A DNA stretch of 64,000 bases from Novosphingobium profundi. Its GTDB lineage: Bacteria; Pseudomonadota; Alphaproteobacteria; Sphingomonadales; Sphingomonadaceae. The stretch is from contig NZ_JABWCU010000006.1 in assembly GCF_018491765.1 (NCBI RefSeq), positions 186,001 through 250,000 on the forward strand, written 5' to 3'. The first letter of the stretch is position 1. Every line of letters starts with the position of its first letter. The notes beneath the pieces are model-generated. The model was not told the origin of the DNA, made no database searches, and saw only the letters and a list, made by a program, of their open reading frames with translations. Positions 28,765 through 37,154 of this stretch are shown here, one piece after another. The translations under genes were made by a program, and so were the position numbers.

Positions 28765-30009
28765 ATGGGAGAGCCAATGCCGCGTCATCACGAAGCCGGT
28801 TTCATGACCGGTGTGTCCCTTTTGCTTCCGATCACGCTGACAACGATGGCGATCGTGCTCCTGACGCCGATCATTCCCGACCTCATGGCGCAATACGCCG
28901 ACGTGGCGGGGCACGAATACTGGGTGCCGATGATCCTCACGCTGCCTTCGCTCTGCGTGGCGTTCCTGTGCCCCTTCGCGGGCATGTTGGGGGACTGGTT
29001 CGGTCGGCGCAGGCTGCTTTTGGCTTCCTTCCTGCTCTACGCCGTGGTCGGCGTGGCGCCGGTGTTTCTGACCGACCTCACCCACATCCTCATCTCGCGC
29101 ATCGGCGTGGGGGTGGCCGAGGCGCTGATCTACGTGCTTTCGACTACGATGATCGGGGACTACTACAAGGGCGCGAAGCGCGACCGCTGGCTGGCGGCGC
29201 AGACCGCCTTCGCTTCGATGTCGGCGCTGCTGTTCTTCAATCTGGGCGGGATTCTGGGCGAGCACGGCTGGCGTACGCCGTTCTGGGCCTACGCTTCGGC
29301 GCTCGTGATGTTCGCGCTGGTCTGGATGTTCACCTGGGAGCCGCAAGGCGAGGCGCATGGCGAGGAGGAGGCCGTGCGCGCGCCCCACAACCGCTCGTGG
29401 GAGGGTTTTCCCTGGGCGCGAATGGCCATGATCGTGCTGATCACGATCTACGGTTCGATCTTCTTCTACACCGTGCAGATCCAGGCGCCGAGCGGCCTTG
29501 CCGCCCTGGGGCTGACCAGCCCGGCGGAGCGCGGCTTCCTCACCTCGATCGCTTCGGTGGGCGTACCGCTGGGGACTATCCTCTATTCGCGGATCGGACC
29601 GCGCTGGCCGGTCGGACGCCTGCTCCTGCTCGAATTCGCGCTGCTTTCGGCGGGCTTCCTGGCGATGGCGAAGGCAGGCGCAGTAAGCGGTTTCCTGGTC
29701 GGCTGCTTCATCAACCAGGTGGGAGCGGGGCTGCTGCTGCCCACGCTGCTGGTATGGTCGATGTCTATCCTCAGGTTCGAGTTCCGCGGGCGCGGCACCG
29801 GCTTCTGGCAGTCGGCCTTCGCCTTCGGGCAATTCCTCTCGCCCGTCGTGGTGACCTTCGCGGCTAACCGCACCGGGGGTCTGCTCGGCGCCTTCGGAGT
29901 TCTCTCGCTCGCAGCGCTGGGCGGGGTGCTGATCGCGCTGCTGGCGGGGCGCACCCGCACGCCGCGCGGGCGCGAAGAGCCGCGCAGCGAGGCAGTTGTA
30001 CAGCTCTGA
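28765..30009 (+). CDS. MFS transporter, possible aromatic-acid carrier
   Basis: 414 residues and about 12 membrane helices. GMLGDWFGRRRLLLAS is the classic MFS loop 2-3 motif; SRIGVGVAEALIYVLSTTMIGDYY is helix 4. ATG at 28765 is used; ATG at 28777 has a slightly better GGGAGAG spacing, and the open frame to 28675 begins with TTG. It lies just past the ligKUI terminator on the same strand. Import of protocatechuate or a relative is suggested only by position. The end is convergent with the SDR at 30039, with a short CGGGGG-GAG-CCCCCG hairpin between. Confidence 0.85.
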   Translation: MGEPMPRHHEAGFMTGVSLLLPITLTTMAIVLLTPIIPDLMAQYADVAGHEYWVPMILTLPSLCVAFLCPFAGMLGDWFGRRRLLLASFLLYAVVGVAPVFLTDLTHILISRIGVGVAEALIYVLSTTMIGDYYKGAKRDRWLAAQTAFASMSALLFFNLGGILGEHGWRTPFWAYASALVMFALVWMFTWEPQGEAHGEEEAVRAPHNRSWEGFPWARMAMIVLITIYGSIFFYTVQIQAPSGLAALGLTSPAERGFLTSIASVGVPLGTILYSRIGPRWPVGRLLLLEFALLSAGFLAMAKAGAVSGFLVGCFINQVGAGLLLPTLLVWSMSILRFEFRGRGTGFWQSAFAFGQFLSPVVVTFAANRTGGLLGAFGVLSLAALGGVLIALLAGRTRTPRGREEPRSEAVVQL

Positions 30010-30019
30010 GGTGGATTGC

Positions 30020-30034
30020 CGGGGGGAGCCCCCG
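30020..30034. terminator. Short hairpin between convergent genes
   Basis: CGGGGG, a three-base loop and CCCCCG lie between stop codons at 30009 and 30039. There is no T-run. Confidence 0.4.
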
Positions 30035-30038
30035 AAGG

Positions 30039-30788
30039 TCAGCTGCCGTCGGTGATGAGCGTTCCGCCATCGACGACGAGGTTGTGCCCATTGACGAAGG
30101 CGCCCGCGGACGAGGCGAGGAACACTGTCGCGCCTGCCACTTCCTCGGGCGTACCGGGACGGCGCAAGGGGGTCATCGCCATGCGCCGGGCCATGAAGGC
30201 CGCGTCGGCGAGCAGGGGCGCGGACAGTTCGGTCGCGATGAAGCCGGGCGAGATCGCGTTGACCCGAATGTTCGAAGGCCCCCACTCGACCGCGAGGTTG
30301 CGCGCGAGCTGGGCAACGCCCGCCTTCGACAGCGCATAGGCGTTGATCCGCCCGTTTCCGCGCAGGCCCGACAGGCTGGCCATGAGGATCGCGCTGCCAC
30401 CACCGCTCGCGGCCATGCGCGGCAGGACGCGGTTGCACAGCTCCACGTGCGCGGTGAGGTTGATTGCCATGACCCGCGCGTAGTCGTCCATGTCGATCGC
30501 GGCGAAGGGGCCGGGCTTGCCGGTGATCCCCGCGTTGCACACGAGGACGTCGACGCCGCCCAGGTGGTGTTCGGCGCAGGCGACCAGCGCGTCGAGCGCC
30601 GCAGCATCGGTCACGTCACAGGTCTGGCCCGGCATGCCGAGCTCGGCCGCGACACGCGCGGTGTCTGCCGCGTCTTCGCTCGAGATCACCACGCGCGCAC
30701 CTTGCGCGATCAACCCGCGTGCGATGGCCAGGCCAATCCCGCGCGTCGAGCCGGTGACGATGGCGCGCTTGCCCGTGAGGTCGAACAT
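30039..30788 (-). CDS. SDR oxidoreductase
   Basis: 249 residues, classical SDR: TGSTRGIGLAIARGL at the N-terminus, CNAG after strand 4, Ser in ILMASLSG and YALSK at the active site, and the C-terminal NGHNLVVDGG typical of FabG-like members. It is third in the unit that starts with the FAH-family hydrolase at 32284, nine bases after the cupin gene, so it probably acts on a ring-cleavage or side-chain product of that pathway. Cofactor preference cannot be settled from sequence alone. Confidence 0.88.
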   Translation of the reverse strand: MFDLTGKRAIVTGSTRGIGLAIARGLIAQGARVVISSEDAADTARVAAELGMPGQTCDVTDAAALDALVACAEHHLGGVDVLVCNAGITGKPGPFAAIDMDDYARVMAINLTAHVELCNRVLPRMAASGGGSAILMASLSGLRGNGRINAYALSKAGVAQLARNLAVEWGPSNIRVNAISPGFIATELSAPLLADAAFMARRMAMTPLRRPGTPEEVAGATVFLASSAGAFVNGHNLVVDGGTLITDGS

Positions 30789-30797
30789 CGGCCGCCC

Positions 30798-31343
30798 CTA
30801 CGATCCGGGGCCGTCGTAACGGCGGTCGACCTGTTCGGGCTTGGCTTCGTCGAGCGGCACGCCCTCGTGCAGATAGGCGGGCGCCTCGATCAGGATGAAG
30901 GCGATGCGGCAGGGCTCGCTGGTGACGTTGCGCCACAAGTGGTTGGTGCCGCGCTGGACGATCACCCCGCCCTCGCGGATCGTCTTCTTCACGCCATCCT
31001 CGAGTTCGAGTTCGACTTCGCCCTTTAGCACGATGCCGTAGTCGATCGAATTGGTGCGGTGCATTGGGCTTTCAGCGTTGGGCAGCATGTCGCAGATGCG
31101 GATGACCGAACCGCCGTTGAGCGTGGTCCCGGTCGGTCGCTCGCGCCCTTCGGTCTCGTCGTTGTTGTCGGCGGGTACCGTCGCGGTGGTCCAGATCGTG
31201 AGCATGGCCGCATCGCCCGAGGCGACCAGCCTGGTGGGCGAGACATCTTCGCTGCGAAAGCGGGCGCGCCCGCTTTCGTCGTGGCCGGTGACCACGCGCT
31301 GCACCGGGGGGAGGCCGGAATCGGAAAGGTGTTCTTCGCTCAT
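30798..31343 (-). CDS. Single-domain cupin protein
   Basis: 181 residues. The cupin core holds MHRTNSIDYGIVLKGEVELEL (motif 1 region) and GGVIVQRGTNHLWRN (motif 2 region); His residues there could bind one metal ion. Similar lone cupins occur beside FAH-family hydrolases in aromatic operons and may be isomerases, lyases or dioxygenases; none of these can be singled out. The start overlaps the hydrolase stop (ATGA), so the two are translationally coupled. Confidence 0.8.
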   Translation of the reverse strand: MSEEHLSDSGLPPVQRVVTGHDESGRARFRSEDVSPTRLVASGDAAMLTIWTTATVPADNNDETEGRERPTGTTLNGGSVIRICDMLPNAESPMHRTNSIDYGIVLKGEVELELEDGVKKTIREGGVIVQRGTNHLWRNVTSEPCRIAFILIEAPAYLHEGVPLDEAKPEQVDRRYDGPGS

Positions 31344-32284
31344 GCCTGGACGACCTTCTGTTCGAGGGCGCCGAACGGGGTTCGGCCATCGGGGAGGCGG
31401 GCTTCCATGCGCACGGTGTCGCCATAGGTCATGAAGGCGGTGCGGGGCTCGCCGAAGTCGACGATCTCGATCCCGCGCCTTTCGGCGATGCACGAGGAGC
31501 CGACCTCGCGGTAGTTCTCGTTCGAGACGGTACCCGAGCCGATCACGGTGCCTGCGACAAGGTTGCGCGTGCGTGCGGCGTGCGCGACGAGTTCGTCGAA
31601 ACCGTGGCTCATTGCCTTGCCCCAGGCATTGCCGAAAGGGGCTCCGTTCCACGCCACGCCAAGGTGCGCGGCGACCTGGTGGTCCTGCCAGGCTTCGCCC
31701 AGTTCGTCGGGCGTGATCGCGAAGGGCGCCATCCCGCAGGGTGGCTTGGCCTGGATCCAGCCGAAGCCCGACTTCATTTCCGGGCCCGCCAGCTTGCGCA
31801 GTGACCAGTCGTTGATCTGGACGAGGAGGCGGATGTGCTTGCTCGCGGCGGCGGCAGGGGTGCCCGCGGGCACCGCGTCGGTTATCACCCCGAACTCGCC
31901 CTCGAAATCGATGCCGAGGTCTTCGTCGACCATCGGCACTTCGGCCATGGGCGCGTAGAAGGTGTCGGAGACGCCCTGGTACATCGGGGGCCAATCGGGC
32001 TTGAAGGGCTCGATCCCGAGCGCCTTGTCCATCAGCGCGCCGTGGCTGGGGTAGACCGAGCCGTCGAGCCATTGCCAGGCGCGCGGCAGCGGGGCGAGCA
32101 ACTGTCGCAGGTCGAGCGGCTCGGGGAACGCGTCCAGCGCGCGCAGGGCCGGTTCGGCCGCCTCCCAATCCTCGAGCGCGACCTGGAGCGTCTGCACCGG
32201 GGCCAGCGCATAATCCGTGCCCTCGGGCGAGACGACGATCAGCCGTCCGTCGCGGGTTCCATCGTTGAGTGTCGCCAGGCGCAT
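31340..32284 (-). CDS. Fumarylacetoacetate hydrolase (FAH) family protein
   Basis: 314 residues, an N-terminal ~75-residue lid plus the FAH fold. Metal-binding acidic residues are suggested by DLGIDFEGEFGVI, with later conserved blocks QINDWSLRKL and GSGTVSNENYREVGSSCI. Members hydrolyse or decarboxylate 1,3-diketo acids at the end of ring-cleavage pathways (fumarylpyruvate, fumarylacetoacetate). First of a three-gene unit with a cupin and an SDR; divergent from the HisD-like gene across a 201-bp region with a 17-bp palindrome. Confidence 0.87.
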   Translation of the reverse strand: MRLATLNDGTRDGRLIVVSPEGTDYALAPVQTLQVALEDWEAAEPALRALDAFPEPLDLRQLLAPLPRAWQWLDGSVYPSHGALMDKALGIEPFKPDWPPMYQGVSDTFYAPMAEVPMVDEDLGIDFEGEFGVITDAVPAGTPAAAASKHIRLLVQINDWSLRKLAGPEMKSGFGWIQAKPPCGMAPFAITPDELGEAWQDHQVAAHLGVAWNGAPFGNAWGKAMSHGFDELVAHAARTRNLVAGTVIGSGTVSNENYREVGSSCIAERRGIEIVDFGEPRTAFMTYGDTVRMEARLPDGRTPFGALEQKVVQA

Positions 32285-32313
32285 TTCGTGTTCGTCTCCC
32301 GATCGCTTGGACC

Positions 32314-32330
32314 CATCCGCGATGCGGATG
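32314..32330. promoter_or_regulatory. 17-bp palindrome in divergent promoter region
   Basis: CATCCGCGATGCGGATG (7-3-7) is 30 bp upstream of the FAH-family gene start at 32284 on the minus side. Its position suits an operator for the divergent FAH/HisD-like units. The regulator is not known. Confidence 0.5.
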
Positions 32331-32382
32331 AACCTCTAGAAAACCCGCTAGCGAAGGGGGCTTACAGGGACAACGGCATAGG

Positions 32383-32403
32383 ATCGATAGCGAGGCATCG
32401 ATA
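32383..32403. repeat. Direct repeat ATCGATA in the divergent region
   Basis: ATCGATA occurs at 32383-32389 and 32397-32403, 14 bp apart. It may be part of a regulator site; the evidence is positional only. Confidence 0.35.
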
Positions 32404-32485
32404 ACATGCGATGGTCGCCCGCAAGCCGATGGGGCTAGGGCATTGCTCGTCCAACGTGACGGTATTTACGGGAGAATCGGAAAGT

Positions 32486-33817
32486 ATGGCGCAGTGGCTC
32501 AAGCGTGGTGCAACCGCGCAGGCGAAGGCGGACGCCGATCGCAAGGTGCGCGATATCGTCGAGGCCGCCCTCGCGGACATCGAGCAGCGTGGCGACAGCG
32601 CCGTGCGCGACATGTCGATCAGGTTCGACGGCTGGGATCGCGACGATTACCGCCTCACGCAGGCCGAGATCGACGCCTGCGTCGACAGCCTGACCCCGCA
32701 GGAACGCAAGGACATCGAGTTCGCGCAGGCGCAAGTCCGCAACTTCGCGCAGATCCAGCGCGAAAGCATGAAGGACGTTGAGGTCGAGACGCTTCCGGGT
32801 GTGATCCTGGGCCACAAGAACATCCCGCTGGGCTCGGCCGGCTGCTACGTTCCGGGCGGCAAGTATCCGCTGCTGGCCGGCGCGCACATGTCGGTGATCA
32901 CCGCCAAGGTGGCGGGCGTGAAGCGCGTGGTGACGTGCGCGCCGCCGTTCCAGGGCCAGCCCGCGCGCGCCATTGTCGCCGCGCAGGCGCTGGCGGGAGC
33001 CGACGTGATCTACGCGCTGGGCGGCATCCAGGCGGTGGGCGCCATGGCCATCGGCACCGCCTCGATCGAACCGGTCGACATTCTCGTGGGCCCGGGCAAC
33101 GCCTTCGTCGCCGAAGCCAAGCGCCAGCTTTTCGGGCGCGTGGGCATCGACCTCTTTGCCGGCCCCACCGAGACGCTGATCATCGCCGATGAGCTGGGCT
33201 GCGATCCCGAGATGGCCGCGACCGACATCCTCGGCCAGGTCGAGCATGGCCCCGACAGTCCGGGCGTGCTGCTGACCAACTCGGAAAAGTTCGCCCGCGA
33301 GACGATGGCCGAGATCGAGCGTCTGCTCCAGATCCTGCCCACCGCCGACCACGCGCGCAAGGCGTGGGAGACGTTCGGCGAGGTGATCGTGGCGGACAGC
33401 TATGAGGAAATGGTCAAGATCGCCGACGAGATCGCCTCCGAGCACGTCCAGGTCATGACGGTGGACCCCACCTACTTCCTCGACAACATGACCAACTACG
33501 GCGCGCTGTTCCTGGGCAGCCGCACCAATGTCAGCTTCGGCGACAAGGTCATCGGCACCAACCACACGCTGCCCACCAAGAAGGCGGCGCGCTACACGGG
33601 TGGCCTGTGGGTCGGCAAGTTCCTGAAGACCTGCACCTACCAGCGTATCGAGACCGACGAGGCCTCGGCGCTGATCGGCGAGTACTGCTCGCGCCTCTGC
33701 GCGCTGGAGGGCTTCGCGGGACACGGCGAACAGGCCAACATCCGCGTGCGCCGCTTCGGCGGGCGTAACGTGCCTTACGCCGGGCAAGCCGAACCGACCC
33801 CCGAAACCGCGGCTTGA
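32486..33817 (+). CDS. HisD-family NAD-dependent dehydrogenase, probably catabolic
   Basis: 443 residues aligned with histidinol dehydrogenase: zinc ligands in GQVEHGPDS (Gln, His), the Glu-His pair in [26 protein letters not shown], and the last His in [17 protein letters not shown]. No other his gene is nearby and the neighbours are catabolic, so a different alcohol is likely the substrate, as in HpsN (sulfopropanediol dehydrogenase), a known non-biosynthetic HisD relative. ATG at 32486 is used; the frame is open from 32411 without support. It starts a plus-strand series that leads through an SDR and a hydrolase. Confidence 0.87.
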   Translation: MAQWLKRGATAQAKADADRKVRDIVEAALADIEQRGDSAVRDMSIRFDGWDRDDYRLTQAEIDACVDSLTPQERKDIEFAQAQVRNFAQIQRESMKDVEVETLPGVILGHKNIPLGSAGCYVPGGKYPLLAGAHMSVITAKVAGVKRVVTCAPPFQGQPARAIVAAQALAGADVIYALGGIQAVGAMAIGTASIEPVDILVGPGNAFVAEAKRQLFGRVGIDLFAGPTETLIIADELGCDPEMAATDILGQVEHGPDSPGVLLTNSEKFARETMAEIERLLQILPTADHARKAWETFGEVIVADSYEEMVKIADEIASEHVQVMTVDPTYFLDNMTNYGALFLGSRTNVSFGDKVIGTNHTLPTKKAARYTGGLWVGKFLKTCTYQRIETDEASALIGEYCSRLCALEGFAGHGEQANIRVRRFGGRNVPYAGQAEPTPETAA

Positions 33818-33840
33818 ACGGTTCGGCCCGTCGGGCCTGA

Positions 33841-33878
33841 CAGACACGGCGAGGTGTGCCAAGCCTCGCCGCGTCTGT
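33841..33878. terminator. Stem-loop between HisD-like and SDR genes
   Basis: CAGACACGGCGAGG pairs with CCTCGCCGCGTCTG (13 of 14 bases). There is no T-run, so it may reduce rather than end transcription, or protect the upstream mRNA. Confidence 0.5.
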
Positions 33879-33943
33879 GGAGGAGCCCTTGCGATGAACG
33901 CCAGGGCGCGTCCGCGTTCCGACGGAATTGAGAGGATTTTTCG

Positions 33944-34708
33944 ATGACCCTGCCTTCCACTCCGAGCTTTCGCCTCGAGGGCCGCCGCGCGCTGGTGACC
34001 GGCGCGGGCCGGGGGATCGGCCTTGCCGCCGCCGCCGCGCTGGCCGAGGCCGGGGCCGATGTCACGCTGGTCGCGCGCACGGCCAGCGAGATCGAGGCGG
34101 CTGCGGCGCAACTTGTTGCGGCGGGCCACAAGGCGCAGGCGGCAACACTCGACGTTTCCGACCTGGCGGCGGTGGAGAGCTTCTTCGCGCAGCGCGCGCC
34201 ATTCCACGTCCTGCTCAACAACGCGGGCACCAACCGGCCCAAGCCGATGTGGGAGGCGAGCGAGGCGGACTTCGACGCGGTCATGGACCTCAACGTCAAG
34301 TCGGCCTTCTTCGTGGCGCAGGCCTGCGTGAAGCGCATGATGGAGACCGGTACGACGGGTTCGCTGATTCACATGGGCTCGCAGATGGGCCACGTGGGCG
34401 GCCCCAACCGTTCGCTCTATTGCGCCAGCAAGTGGGCGCTGGAAGGCATGAACAAGGCCTTTGCGCTCGACCTCGCGCCGCACGGCATTCGTTCCAACAC
34501 GATTGCCCCGACTTTCATCGAGACGCCGCTCACCCGGCCCTTCTTCGAGGACGAGGCGTTCAGGATGAGCGTGCTCGCCAAGATAAAACTCGGCCGCATC
34601 GGACAGGTGGAGGACCTGATGGGCGCGGTCCTGTTCCTGGCGGGTGACGCCTCCGCGCTGATGACCGGAACCAGTCTCGTCGTCGATGGCGGCTGGACCG
34701 CCGACTGA
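33944..34708 (+). CDS. SDR oxidoreductase
   Basis: 254 residues with TGAGRGIGLAAAAAL, NNAG, HMGSQMG and YCASKWALEGM, the classical SDR set; the C-terminus GTSLVVDGGWTAD is typical of the FabG-like branch. It is 26 bp upstream of the hydrolase at 34735 and likely in the same unit. The Arg in LVARTASE after strand 2 suggests NADP(H). Substrate unknown. Confidence 0.88.
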   Translation: MTLPSTPSFRLEGRRALVTGAGRGIGLAAAAALAEAGADVTLVARTASEIEAAAAQLVAAGHKAQAATLDVSDLAAVESFFAQRAPFHVLLNNAGTNRPKPMWEASEADFDAVMDLNVKSAFFVAQACVKRMMETGTTGSLIHMGSQMGHVGGPNRSLYCASKWALEGMNKAFALDLAPHGIRSNTIAPTFIETPLTRPFFEDEAFRMSVLAKIKLGRIGQVEDLMGAVLFLAGDASALMTGTSLVVDGGWTAD

Positions 34709-34734
34709 CCTGACCCACGCATAAGGACTTCGCC

Positions 34735-35889
34735 ATGTTCGAGCCATTCCCCGGAAACTACGTCTGGAACCTCGCCACCAACCTCGCGCTCGTATGCGGG
34801 GGCAATCACGGCGAGATCGACGAGGCGAACCGGCCGATCGTCGAGGCCTCGAAGACCTTGGGGCCGGACAAGGCTTCGGCGCTGATGTTCGACAGCTGGA
34901 TCGCGGTCGCCGATCAGGTCGCGGCCAACGCGGCAGCCGACGAGGCGGACGGATTCGCGCTTTCGGCGGGGACCAAGTACTTGCGCGCCTCGGGCTACTA
35001 CCTTGCCGCCGAGCGCATGCAGAGCCGCGATTATCCGCCGCGTTGGGCCGCCTACGACAAGGGTATGGACTTGTTCCACAAGGGCTGCGCGCTGCGCGGC
35101 ATCTGTGTCGAGAAGGTCGAGATTCCCTACGGCGACACCAGCTATCCCGCCATCTTCTACCACGATGGTTCGGGCACGCCGCGCCCGACGCTGGTCTCGG
35201 TCAACGGGCTCGATTCGATGAAGGAGCAGGTCTGCATGGCGGGCCATGGCCTTTCCAACCTCGAGCGGGGCATGAACACGCTCTTCGTCGACCAGCCCGG
35301 CACCGGCGAGGCGATCCGCAAGCGCGATCTGCCCGCCGTCTACAACGGCGAGGTCTGGGGCACGCCGGCGCTCGAATATCTGCTGACGCGCGACGATGTG
35401 ATCGCCGACAAGATCGGCATCTTCGGCCTCTCGTTCGGCGGTTATCACGCGCCGCGCATCGCCGCGAACGAGCCGCGCTACGCGCTGTGCGCGGTGATGG
35501 GCGCCAACCACGTCTGGGGCAAGCGCCAGCGCGAGCGCGTCGCCAACGAGGGCGAGAACCCCGTGCCGCATTACTGGGATCACGTGCTGTGGGTCTTCGG
35601 CTTTTCCGATCGCGATGCACTGCTCGAATACACCGACCAGGTCGACCTCACCGGGCAGGTGGAGAAGATCACGGTGCCCTTCCTCATCACCCACGGTGAG
35701 AACGATCGCCAGATCCCGGCGTTCAATGCGCAACTGAGCTACGACGAGGCCGTCAACAGCCCCAAGCGGCACATGCGCATGTTCACGAAGAAGGACTTCG
35801 AGGTCGAACACTGCGGCGCCGACAACGGCACCGGCATGCGCGACTACATCGCGGACTGGTGCGCGCAGACCTTCACGGAACTGGGCTGA
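34735..35889 (+). CDS. Alpha/beta hydrolase, C-C hydrolase-like (dihydropseudooxynicotine hydrolase type)
   Basis: 384 residues: an N-terminal helical domain of about 130 residues and an alpha/beta hydrolase core. The triad is visible as Ser233 (GLSFGG), Asp324 (GENDRQIP) and His359 (EVEHCG). Length and layout match the 2,6-dihydroxypseudooxynicotine hydrolase family, which cleaves carbon-carbon bonds in side chains of aromatic diketones. Here it sits with an SDR before it and VOC and ABM genes after it, fitting a pathway that trims a side chain or a ring-cleavage product (inference). Confidence 0.82.
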   Translation: MFEPFPGNYVWNLATNLALVCGGNHGEIDEANRPIVEASKTLGPDKASALMFDSWIAVADQVAANAAADEADGFALSAGTKYLRASGYYLAAERMQSRDYPPRWAAYDKGMDLFHKGCALRGICVEKVEIPYGDTSYPAIFYHDGSGTPRPTLVSVNGLDSMKEQVCMAGHGLSNLERGMNTLFVDQPGTGEAIRKRDLPAVYNGEVWGTPALEYLLTRDDVIADKIGIFGLSFGGYHAPRIAANEPRYALCAVMGANHVWGKRQRERVANEGENPVPHYWDHVLWVFGFSDRDALLEYTDQVDLTGQVEKITVPFLITHGENDRQIPAFNAQLSYDEAVNSPKRHMRMFTKKDFEVEHCGADNGTGMRDYIADWCAQTFTELG

Positions 35890-35915
35890 GAGAGGCGCGA
35901 GGGAGCGACAGGACG

Positions 35916-36323
35916 ATGGCCGAATTCACCTTTCACCACGGCGGGGTTTCCGTCCCCAGCCTCGACGAGGCCATCGACTGGTATGGCCGCGTGCTCGGCT
36001 TCGAGGTCGAGAAGCGCTTCTATATCGAGAAGGCGAAATCGCATACCGCGATGGTCCGCAAGGGGCCCTTGCGCTTCGAGATCTTCGAGGTGGAAGGCGC
36101 GGCCGCTCTGCCCGAGGACCGACGCCATCCCCCGGCGGATCTTCGCACCCACGGCAACAAGCACGTCGCCTTCCGGGTCGAGGATCTTGAGGAATTCCTG
36201 GCGGAAATGGAGGCCAAGGCGGTCGACGTGGCCTTTGTCGTGCGCGAGGCCTTCGGCAAGGGCTGTTTCATCCGCGACTGCGCGGGAAATCTCATCGAAT
36301 TCGTCGAGGAACCGGACGCATGA
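35916..36323 (+). CDS. VOC/glyoxalase-family protein
   Basis: 135 residues, one vicinal-oxygen-chelate domain. His in FHHGGVSVPSLDEAIDWYGRVLG and the final Glu in NLIEFVEE are positions commonly used for metal binding; HVAFRVEDLEEFL is the second beta-alpha unit. Such single-domain proteins can be isomerases, epimerases, lyases or dioxygenases. It starts 26 bp after the hydrolase and overlaps the ABM gene by ATGA. The frame is open further upstream to 35859, but no ribosome site supports that. Confidence 0.8.
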   Translation: MAEFTFHHGGVSVPSLDEAIDWYGRVLGFEVEKRFYIEKAKSHTAMVRKGPLRFEIFEVEGAAALPEDRRHPPADLRTHGNKHVAFRVEDLEEFLAEMEAKAVDVAFVVREAFGKGCFIRDCAGNLIEFVEEPDA

Positions 36324-36610
36324 TCCACGAAATTGCCCGCCTCACCATCGACCCGACCCGCGCCGAGGCCTTCGAGGCCGCGGTCGGCGCGGCAAGGGCG
36401 CATTTCGAGGCGGCGAAGGGCTTCGTCTCCTTCGCGCTCGAACGCGTCCTCGAGAACCCGGCGCACTATCGGCTCGTCGTGGGTTGGGAAAGCCTCGAGG
36501 CGCACACGGTCGACTTTCGCAGCTCCGAGGGGTTCCAGGCCTGGCGCGCGCTCGCCGGGCCCTTCTTCGTGGCGCCGCCCGAGGTGGAGCACGTGACCCG
36601 GGTTCTGTGA
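36320..36610 (+). CDS. ABM-domain (antibiotic biosynthesis monooxygenase-like) protein
   Basis: 96 residues, a single dimeric alpha-beta barrel domain: IHEIARLTIDPTRAEAFEAAV, then GFVSFALERVLENPAHYRLVVGWES, the usual ABM strand-turn-strand. Members act as cofactor-free monooxygenases on quinol-type rings or as heme/flavin helpers. It is coupled to the VOC gene upstream. A ring hydroxylase or quinone-related role in the same pathway is an inference. Confidence 0.78.
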   Translation: MIHEIARLTIDPTRAEAFEAAVGAARAHFEAAKGFVSFALERVLENPAHYRLVVGWESLEAHTVDFRSSEGFQAWRALAGPFFVAPPEVEHVTRVL

Positions 36611-36611
36611 C

Positions 36612-36630
36612 AGCTATAATTTTGCGCTAA
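36612..36630 (+). promoter_or_regulatory. Shared lig-promoter element, copy 2
   Basis: AGCTATAATTTTGCGCTAA matches the sequence upstream of ligJ at 24640-24658 in 15 of 19 positions. It lies right after the ABM stop and 116 bp before the second ligA-type start, so the second LigA/LigB pair probably has its own promoter under the same regulator. Confidence 0.5.
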
Positions 36631-36745
36631 GTCTTATATGATATGCCCCGTCCCAAGGGGCGCTTGATCAAGATCAAGAACCCCGGACTACCGAGGGCGC
36701 ATGCTCCCCACGACGCATAACGTGCGTGATATGGGAGCAGGTTAC

Positions 36746-37150
36746 ATGAACATGGCGACACTACAGGAGGACAGGCTGGGGCAGCCCGGTGGGCGCATCC
36801 CTGGCACCACGCTGTTCGACGGCGAGGCCGCGCGGCGGGGCTATGCCCTCAACGCGATGTGCTATTCATTCAACGACGCACGCAACCGCGAGGAATTCCG
36901 CCGCGACGAGGAGGGATATTGCCGCCGCTTCGGTCTCACTCTCGAGCAGCTCGAGGCGGTGCGCGCGCGCGACGTCCTCGCCATGATCGCGGCGGGCGGG
37001 AACATCTACTACCTCGCCAAGCTGGCCGGGATCTTCGGGCTCAACGTGCAGGACGTCGGCGCGCAGCAGACCGGCATGAGCGTGCCCGCGTTCAAGCAGA
37101 TGCTGCTCGACCAGGGCGCAGGACAGGACATCACCGAGGCAAGGAACTGA
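36746..37150 (+). CDS. LigA-type extradiol dioxygenase alpha subunit, second copy
   Basis: 134 residues from ATG at 36746, chosen because GGGAG stands eight bases before it; other ATGs at 36701 and 36731 lack this. Features shared with ligA at 22237 are the YALNAMCYSFND opening, AGGNIYYLAKLAGIFGL and a QQTGMSVPAFKQML end. It is followed four bases on by the beta subunit at 37155. Substrate is probably a protocatechuate- or gallate-like catechol acid, not identified. Confidence 0.88.
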   Translation: MNMATLQEDRLGQPGGRIPGTTLFDGEAARRGYALNAMCYSFNDARNREEFRRDEEGYCRRFGLTLEQLEAVRARDVLAMIAAGGNIYYLAKLAGIFGLNVQDVGAQQTGMSVPAFKQMLLDQGAGQDITEARN

Positions 37151-37154
37151 GATC

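Noticed and set aside
28630..30540. 636-codon minus-strand frame
   Set aside because: It is antisense to the MFS gene at 28765 and overlaps the SDR; the sequence has no recognisable domain.
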